Below are positions 58,548 to 64,000 of a stretch of 64,000 bases of DNA, one piece after another. The position numbers were made by a program, and so were the translations under genes. Origin of the DNA: Leclercia sp. S52 (GTDB taxonomy: Bacteria > Pseudomonadota > Gammaproteobacteria > Enterobacterales > Enterobacteriaceae); assembly GCF_039727615.1 (NCBI RefSeq), contig NZ_CP152474.1, positions 2,108,001 through 2,172,000 of the forward strand, given 5' to 3'. The notes below the pieces were generated by a model that was not told the DNA's origin, did not search any database, and saw nothing but the letters and a program-made list of their open reading frames with translations. The first letter of the stretch is position 1; the number at the start of each line of letters is the position of its first letter.

Positions 58548-58712
58548 AAAAGGTATCCCGTCCCGGTTAAAAAACTAACGGCTTCTAATCTATAACGAAA
58601 GTTCTCTCGCAGATATGACCGCATCCATTATATGCATGAGTCACAAGAGAAAGCCGCCATGCCAGAGAGCGGCCCGCATCCCTTACGGCCCCAGCTAACC
58701 CGCCACCTTGCT

Positions 58713-59885
58713 CTACCGCGAGGTGAACCACGTCAGCACCACCGCGCTCAGCAGCAATATCCCGCTCATGGCAAAGGTGCTCTGCCAGCCGAAGTTATCG
58801 AACACCATGCCGCCCGCCGTCGAACCCAGCGCAATCGAGAGCTGGATCACCGCCACCATGAGCCCGCCGCCGGCCTCTGCATCATCGGGCAGGGTACGGG
58901 CGATCCACGTCCACCATCCCGTCGGTGCTGCGGTGGCCAGCAGACCCCAGAAGCCTAGTAGCAGGGCGACGATCCAGACGCTGTGTCCGATCAGGATCAA
59001 CAACCCGGCGATGGCCGCCATCAGGAGTGGAATGGCCATTAACGTCAGGTAAAATCGGGCATTCAGGAACAGGGCAACGATTAGCGTACCCACAAACCCC
59101 GCCGTGCCGATGGTGAGCAGGATCAACGATAAACCCGAGGCGCTGACGTGAGTCACGGTCTCCAGGAACGGGCGCACGTAGGTGAACAGCGCAAACTGAC
59201 CCATAAAGAACAGACCGCAGGCCAGCAGACCGACGGAAACTACAGGCAGACGGAACAGGCGAAAGACGGTCCCGCGGGAAGTCTGACGATTGTTCCCCTT
59301 CATGTCGGGCAGGCTATACCACTGCCAGATAAACGCTGCGATCGCCACCGGGACCAGGCACAGGAAGGCTCCGCGCCAGCCGATGGTGGCTCCGAGATAG
59401 CTACCGAGCGGGGCGGCGACCACCGTCGCCAGGGCGTTACCGCCGTTGAAAATTGCCAGCGCGCGGGCGACCTGATGCTGCGGCACCAGGCGAATGGCCG
59501 TCGCCGCGGACATCGACCAGAAACCGCCGATGGCAATGCCAATCAGGGCGCGTCCGGCCATATAGACCAGGTAGCTGGACGCAAAAGCAATAATCAGCCC
59601 TGATGCTGCCATCAACACCGTCATGCCCAGCAGGAGGGTTTTACGATTCATATTCCCGGCAATATGGGACAGGCTCAGGCTGGTCAGGACCGCCAGCGCG
59701 CCGGAGATGGCAATCCCCTGGCCGGCCAGCCCCTCGGTGACGCCCAGATCGCCGGCAATGGGGGTCAGCAGACTGACCGGCATAAACTCCGATGCAATCA
59801 GGACAAATACGCACAGGGTCATGGCGAATATACCGCCCCAGTACGCGTGTTCGTTACTCTGTGTGGATTGGCTCAGTGTGGACAT
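58713..59885 (-). CDS. MFS exporter (NepI/YdhP-like)
   Basis: 390-aa, 12-helix major facilitator of the DHA1 drug/nucleoside efflux group. N-terminal signature FVLIASEFMPVSLLTPIAGDLGVTEG and GRALIGIAIGGFWSMSAA match NepI-type purine ribonucleoside exporters and YdhP relatives. It lies between the GNAT gene and the second DLH-like gene, the latter on the same strand 59 bases upstream. Substrate unproven. Confidence 0.82.
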   Translation of the reverse strand: MSTLSQSTQSNEHAYWGGIFAMTLCVFVLIASEFMPVSLLTPIAGDLGVTEGLAGQGIAISGALAVLTSLSLSHIAGNMNRKTLLLGMTVLMAASGLIIAFASSYLVYMAGRALIGIAIGGFWSMSAATAIRLVPQHQVARALAIFNGGNALATVVAAPLGSYLGATIGWRGAFLCLVPVAIAAFIWQWYSLPDMKGNNRQTSRGTVFRLFRLPVVSVGLLACGLFFMGQFALFTYVRPFLETVTHVSASGLSLILLTIGTAGFVGTLIVALFLNARFYLTLMAIPLLMAAIAGLLILIGHSVWIVALLLGFWGLLATAAPTGWWTWIARTLPDDAEAGGGLMVAVIQLSIALGSTAGGMVFDNFGWQSTFAMSGILLLSAVVLTWFTSR

Positions 59886-59944
59886 AGTCAGATTTCACGA
59901 AGGGGAAAAACACGCCACCTGCCAGGAACAGGTGGCGGATAGAG

Positions 59945-61081
59945 TTATTTCAGGTTGGTTTTGAAGAACTGCCCGAACTGCGCAAACGGGATTTTACCGG
60001 CGACGTTGTCGTACAGATCGACATGGTTAGCGCCCGGGACAATTACCAGCTCTTTCTGTTTGCTGCCGACGGCTTTGTAGGCATCTTCAGCGAAATAGCG
60101 TGAGTGCGCCTTTTCACCAGTGACGATCAGCGTCGGGATGCCGATCTCTTTGGCGTAGCTCAGCAGCGGCATATTCATAAACGACAGCGGCATAGTCGCG
60201 GTCCATGCGCCGGTGGAGTTCACCGAACGCTCATGGAAACCGCGCGGCACCCGGTAGTAATCGAAGAACTCTTTCAGCACCGGATGCGGATCCGCAGGCA
60301 GCGCCTCCGGCAGAATACGCTCAGCCGCGCTTACTTTGCCGTTCTGGTCGACATTAATATCGTGGCCGCCGTGGGCGAAGGTGCCGCTTTCGGCATCCTT
60401 CCAGCGCTGCTCGTTAAGATATTGCAGGACGGCATGGCGATCGGCCGCAGAGTAGCGGTCTTTGCCATCGCCCACGCCGTGACCCATCGCCCGGCTCATG
60501 TCGTACATCACGCTGGTGGCGACCGCTTTGACGCGGGTATCCATGGACGCCGCGTTCAGCGCCATTCCGCCCCAGCCGCAGATGCCGAGAATGCCGATAC
60601 GGTTGCGATCCACCTCTTTCTGTAATCCCAGGAAATCTACCGCCGCGCTAAAGTCCTCGGTGTTGATATCTGGCGAGGCGACGTTACGCGGCTGGCCACC
60701 GCTTTCGCCGGTGTAAGAGGGGTCGAACGCCAGGGTCACAAACCCTTGTTCAGCCAGGGTCTGGGCATACAGGCCGCTGGACTGCTCTTTGACCGCGCCA
60801 AACGGCCCGCCGATCGCAATCGCCGCCAGCTTGCGGTCGCCCCGGTCTTTAGGCAGATAAAGATCGGCCACTAAGGTGATCCCGTAGCGGTTCGGGAAGG
60901 AGACCTTGCGGTGATCGACCTTGTCGCTCTCGGCGAAAGTCTTATCCCACTTCGCGATCATCGAAACGGGCGCGTTTGGATTGGTGGTATCTGCATAACT
61001 CATTGTTGTTACTCCACTTAAGGATGCGCACAGCAGCATCGCAGGTATGGCAGCTGTCAGTTTTCGGGTGAACGTTTTCAT
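59945..61081 (-). CDS. Exported dienelactone-hydrolase-like protein (second copy)
   Basis: 378 aa with a signal peptide (ending SYADT at about residue 30). Alpha/beta-hydrolase core: GGPFGAVKEQSSGLYAQTLAEQGF, nucleophile elbow GICGWGG with Cys, and VPGANHVDLYDN with the likely catalytic His. Same architecture as 56090-57112, with an insertion of about 40 residues in the lid. The ATG at 61081 is preferred over a GTG three codons earlier. Divergent from a LysR gene, which probably controls it and the MFS exporter. Confidence 0.82.
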   Translation of the reverse strand: MKTFTRKLTAAIPAMLLCASLSGVTTMSYADTTNPNAPVSMIAKWDKTFAESDKVDHRKVSFPNRYGITLVADLYLPKDRGDRKLAAIAIGGPFGAVKEQSSGLYAQTLAEQGFVTLAFDPSYTGESGGQPRNVASPDINTEDFSAAVDFLGLQKEVDRNRIGILGICGWGGMALNAASMDTRVKAVATSVMYDMSRAMGHGVGDGKDRYSAADRHAVLQYLNEQRWKDAESGTFAHGGHDINVDQNGKVSAAERILPEALPADPHPVLKEFFDYYRVPRGFHERSVNSTGAWTATMPLSFMNMPLLSYAKEIGIPTLIVTGEKAHSRYFAEDAYKAVGSKQKELVIVPGANHVDLYDNVAGKIPFAQFGQFFKTNLK

Positions 61082-61202
61082 AAAAGGCACCGGGCTGTGT
61101 TGTTGTGTGGAGACCAGTATAGTTAGCAGAAATAGTGCTGATTAGGGGCCGAAAGTTGCTAAGATTCATATCATATTGTTATGAATTGATGAGGATAACC
61201 TG

Positions 61203-62087
61203 ATGGCGAAGCGGGAAAACTATAACGAGCTGTACCTTTTTATGCAGGTGGCGCGGGAGGGCAGCTTCACCGCCGCCGCGCAGCGGCTGGGGCTGGCCCA
61301 GTCGGGGATTAGCCGTTCGGTACGCGATCTGGAAGAGCGGCTGGGCGTACAGCTGCTGGTGCGTACCACCCGCAGGCTCTCATTGACCCAGGCGGGGGAG
61401 CAGCTCTACCAGACTACCGAGTCCGGGTTTGATGCCCTGGATACCGGGCTTGCCACTCTGGCGCATTACCGCGAGACGCCTTCCGGCACGGTGCGCATCA
61501 ATGCCAGCCAGCACGCCATCGAGAAATGTCTCCTGCCGAAGCTGGCGATATTTAAACAACGCTATCCGGATATCCGGCTGGAGCTGATGAATGAGAGCCG
61601 CTTCGTCGACATCATCGCCGAGCGGTTCGATGCCGGCATCCGGCTGGGGCCGGAGGTCGGTCAGGGGATGGTCGCGGTACGCATTACGCCGCACATGGAG
61701 ATGGCGGTAGTCGGTACTCCCGACCATTTGCGACGCTACGGTTTTCCCCAGACGCCAGCGGATTTAGCCGCCCATCCCTGCATTGCCTACCAGTTTGCCG
61801 ACGGCAGCCTCTATCACTGGGAGCTGATTCAGGACGGCAAAAGCATCACTCATCGCCCCGAGGGGCAGTGGGCCATGTCCGACAGCTATATGGAAGCCGA
61901 AGCCGCCCGGCTGGGTCTGGGGCTGGCCTACGTGCCGGTTGAGCTGGTGGCGGACGATCTGGAGCGCGGGACCCTGATCCGTGTGTTGCAGCGCTACAGC
62001 CTGCGGATGGACGGGCTGTTCCTCTATTATCCCCATCGCAACGTGTCACCGGCCCTGAGAGCGGTGATCGATACCCTGAAAATCTGA
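61203..62087 (+). CDS. LysR-type regulator
   Basis: 294-aa LysR-type regulator. HTH NELYLFMQVAREGSFTAAAQ and QSGISRSVRDLEERLGV, effector domain with VRINASQHAIEKCLLPKLA. Divergent from the DLH-like gene, with a 121-bp spacer that should hold its binding sites. It belongs to the same branch as the two LysR genes at 53961 and 54901. Confidence 0.88.
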   Translation: MAKRENYNELYLFMQVAREGSFTAAAQRLGLAQSGISRSVRDLEERLGVQLLVRTTRRLSLTQAGEQLYQTTESGFDALDTGLATLAHYRETPSGTVRINASQHAIEKCLLPKLAIFKQRYPDIRLELMNESRFVDIIAERFDAGIRLGPEVGQGMVAVRITPHMEMAVVGTPDHLRRYGFPQTPADLAAHPCIAYQFADGSLYHWELIQDGKSITHRPEGQWAMSDSYMEAEAARLGLGLAYVPVELVADDLERGTLIRVLQRYSLRMDGLFLYYPHRNVSPALRAVIDTLKI

Positions 62088-62196
62088 GGATGTGTTGTAG
62101 GCCGGGCAGGTGGAGCAGCAGAAAAAAATCGCCAGATGCGGGAGTAAAAGCTAGATTGAATGTAACTGGTATGACCACATAAAGAAGGCTCAACGA

Positions 62197-63055
62197 ATGA
62201 ATTCAATAATAATACCCGTAAAGGAAGGCGGATTTCTGGCTGCCACGCTCTGGGAAAGAAGCGATGCCAAAGCGATGGTTATCCTTCACCCCGCAACGGC
62301 GGTTGTGCAGGCCTTTTATAAAGGATTCGCAGAGTACCTTTTCAACAGGGGGGTTCAGTGTCCTCACTTATGATTATCGTGGCACGGGTCTTTCGAAATC
62401 GGGGATGGTCCGTAGCTACAGCGTCTCAATGTCAGACTGGATAGAGCAGGACGTCGGATGCATAACAGCCTGGGCTAAAGCGCGTTTCCCGGAACTTAGC
62501 CTGCTGGCGGTAGGGCACAGCGTAGGAGGGCACGCCGTTCTGCTTTCGACTGCCACCCGCGCCCTGCAGGCCGCGGTCATTGTGGCCTCACACGCCGGTG
62601 TAACGAGCACAATAAAACAAACGACAGAAAAGGTGCGGGTGTGGTGCTTATTGCGTGTGCTGGCCCCGGTTCTTTGTCGTATTTTCGGATACATGCCGGC
62701 CCGGCGTCTGGGGCTGGGCGAAGATTTACCGGCGCCAGTGATGCTTCAGTGGGGGCGCTGGAGCGCAATGCCGGGTTATTTCTACGACGATCCTGACTGG
62801 GATGCACGCCAGCGGGCAAGTGAGGTAACGTTACCCGTGCTGGTGATGGGTTTTGATGACGACCCCTGGGCTAACCCTGAAGCCATAGCGCGGCTGATGG
62901 CGCCCGTACAAAACGCAAAAATCGAACGCCGCGACATACGGCACGCCGATTTTGGTCTTAAGGCTATTGGCCATATGGGCTTTTTTCGGGCGCGATGTGA
63001 GGAGAAATTATGGCCCGTCGTCGGGCAATGGCTGGAGCGTCAGTGTCCGGAGTGA
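62197..63055 (+). pseudogene. Alpha/beta hydrolase, +1 frameshift at G6
   Basis: MNSIIIPVKEGGFLAATLWE begins the protein in one frame. After the G6 run at 62348-62353 the rest (FSVLTYDYRGTGLSKSGM onward) continues in another, to a stop at 63055. Removing one G gives 285 aa. The nucleophile elbow is GHSVGGH (Ser), with the Asp candidate in GFDDDPWANP and His in GHMGFF. Resembles proteins annotated as serine aminopeptidase/alpha-beta hydrolases (YheT-like). Substrate unknown. Confidence 0.85.
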
Positions 63056-63083
63056 ACGAAGCGTGGAGACCAGGCCCTACAAC

Positions 63084-63116
63084 AAAAAAGCCGCGAGCGG
63101 TTTCCCGCTTGCGGCG
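63084..63116 (-). terminator. Terminator after yebG
   Basis: GCCGCAAGCGG-GAAA-CCGCTCGCGGC, an 11-bp stem with one mismatch and a GNRA-type loop, then T6 on the minus strand, 30 bases past the yebG stop. Confidence 0.88.
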
Positions 63117-63145
63117 ACAGGATCGGTGATGATGCGTTCTGGCGA

Positions 63146-63463
63146 TCAGGCAGCTTTAACGGCTCTGATTTTTTTACTGCCAGCCGCATCTGACTCTTTT
63201 TCATCTGTTGCAGTGACGGCATTAAGCTCAGGGAGCTTGCTGGTACGCAGGATATGCTGAACGGCCTCTTTCTGCTCGGCAAGATACAGCCCAAGATTCT
63301 CAGCCTGCGTTTCGTCCATCTGCATTCCGCTTTGCAACAGCCAGTCGGTGAATGCTTCCGCCAGGTCGAGCAGTTTGTCGTGAGCGTCAGCCTCTTTCTT
63401 ACTGGCAAATGTCATTTTCTCTTCACCTTTTCTTACGACAACAAATTTTGTTTCAACAGCCAT
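63146..63463 (-). CDS. yebG: SOS-induced protein YebG
   Basis: 105-aa cytoplasmic protein (E. coli 96 aa), DNA-damage inducible, of unknown biochemical role. The N-terminus MAVETKFVVVRKGEEKMTF and the LYLAEQKEAVQHILRT block match E. coli YebG; the Lys/Ala-rich C-terminal tail is longer. A perfect LexA box lies just upstream. Confidence 0.93.
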   Translation of the reverse strand: MAVETKFVVVRKGEEKMTFASKKEADAHDKLLDLAEAFTDWLLQSGMQMDETQAENLGLYLAEQKEAVQHILRTSKLPELNAVTATDEKESDAAGSKKIRAVKAA

Positions 63464-63478
63464 TATGCACCCCCTATA

Positions 63479-63494
63479 CTGTAATTATATACAG
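63479..63494 (-). promoter_or_regulatory. LexA (SOS) box upstream of yebG
   Basis: CTGTAATTATATACAG fits CTGT-N8-ACAG exactly and extends as a TACTGT...ACAGTA palindrome. It lies 16 bases before the yebG start, where it would block transcription until SOS induction. Confidence 0.93.
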
Positions 63495-63615
63495 TATAGC
63501 AGTTCCGCGTTTGTGTTGCAGCCAAAATGTGCTGACATGTCCTGCGATCGGGGAGCAGCTTCCCGCAGCTCCTGACCGGTATGCACTACATGAATAGTTT
63601 AAATGACAGAAATAC

Positions 63616-64000
63616 TTATATTTGCAGTGCCGCAAGGACAGAGGCTTCTATTTTCTCTGGGGTCGAGATCGGTGCAAAACGCTTGAGCGGTTTGCCGTCG
63701 CGTCCAATCAGGAATTTAGTGAAGTTCCACTTGATCCGCCCACCCAGAATGCCGGGCAATTCGTGTTTCAGGTAACGAAACACCGGGTGCGTAGCCGTGC
63801 CGTTAACCTCCACTTTCTCGAACATCGGGAAGCTCACGCCGTAGTTGATGTGACAGGTCCGGGCAATCGCGTCGGCGTCACCGGGTTCCTGCTTGCCGAA
63901 CTGGTTGCAGGGGAAACCCAGCACCACCAGCCCCTGTTCGGCGTACTTTTTGTAGAGCATTTCAAGGCCCGCGTACTGCGGCGTGAAGCCACAATGGCTG
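63616..64000 (-). CDS. Glutathione peroxidase family protein (cut by window end)
   Basis: The C-terminal ~127 residues are visible. The first residues at the edge, SHCGFTPQY, hold the peroxidatic Cys; GFPCNQFGKQEPG holds the conserved Gln, and KWNFTKFLIGRDG the Trp of the GPx site. The short form (no BtuE-like insertion) resembles the 160-aa enterobacterial glutathione peroxidases rather than E. coli BtuE (183 aa). The start lies outside the window. Confidence 0.88.
   Translation of the reverse strand, partial: SHCGFTPQYAGLEMLYKKYAEQGLVVLGFPCNQFGKQEPGDADAIARTCHINYGVSFPMFEKVEVNGTATHPVFRYLKHELPGILGGRIKWNFTKFLIGRDGKPLKRFAPISTPEKIEASVLAALQI

Noticed and set aside
62097..62125. REP-like GTAGGCCGGGCA in the spacer after the LysR gene
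   Set aside because: Lacks the inverted partner and the central loop of enterobacterial REP elements.

Overview
The window is chromosomal DNA of a gamma-proteobacterium of the family Enterobacteriaceae. Gene order and protein sequences are close to Escherichia coli (rstBA, ydgC-folM-ydgI, ydgH, pntAB, uspE, fnr, ogt, abgTBA/abgR, smrA, tqsA, mdtJI, ydgD, asr, ynfM/ynfL, mlc, bioD2, clcB). Genes absent from the usual E. coli map point to an Enterobacter/Lelliottia/Leclercia/Klebsiella-like genome. These are an osmVWXY-type osmoprotectant transporter, an M32 carboxypeptidase and a relocated pga operon. No rRNA, tRNA, CRISPR array or plasmid/phage origin was seen.

Layout. 1-8.7 kb: the rstA-rstB two-component system (rstB cut by the window start), ydgC, folM, an amino-acid antiporter, ydgH, and the proton-translocating transhydrogenase pntAB. 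8.7-14.7 kb: a MscS-like channel and uspE. They are separated by a decayed IS3/IS150-type element whose centre is replaced by two foreign genes: a 753-aa M23 + GH19-like peptidoglycan hydrolase and a small exported, probable immunity protein. The insertion splits what looks like a bidirectional terminator between mscS and uspE. 14.8-23.6 kb: fnr (with an FNR box), ogt, the p-aminobenzoyl-glutamate cluster abgA-abgB-abgT with its regulator abgR, smrA and an MDR oxidoreductase. 23.6-32.6 kb: tqsA, mdtJI with an mdtU-like leader ORF, a GGDEF-EAL protein, ydgD, ydgU, asr (with a near-consensus RstA box), a DsbC-like thiol protein, an M32 carboxypeptidase and an orphan fimbrial subunit. 32.9-44 kb: ynfM/ynfL, mlc (with Mlc and CRP sites), bioD2, clcB, osmVWXY, a DUF1275 membrane protein and a GST.

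44-54 kb is the accessory part. It holds a decayed histidine phosphatase, a small unknown gene, and a two-gene module that looks like a compact type XI secretion system (a TbpB-like surface lipoprotein plus a Slam/DUF560 translocator). The pgaABCD operon for poly-N-acetylglucosamine follows. 54-64 kb: two tandem LysR regulators, two dienelactone-hydrolase-like exported proteins with Cys nucleophile motifs, an SDR, a GNAT, an MFS exporter, a third LysR, another alpha/beta hydrolase, SOS gene yebG (with a LexA box) and the end of a glutathione peroxidase gene.

A striking cross-window feature: eight separate single-base insertions in homopolymers of 6-7 break seven otherwise healthy genes (abgT twice, smrA, the M32 peptidase, a small unknown gene, pgaB, pgaD, an alpha/beta hydrolase). 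Removing one base restores full-length proteins each time, in abgT and smrA to exactly the E. coli length. This suggests either systematic over-calling of homopolymers in the assembly or slippage in a mismatch-repair-deficient lineage. I treat these genes as probably functional but list them as frameshifted.
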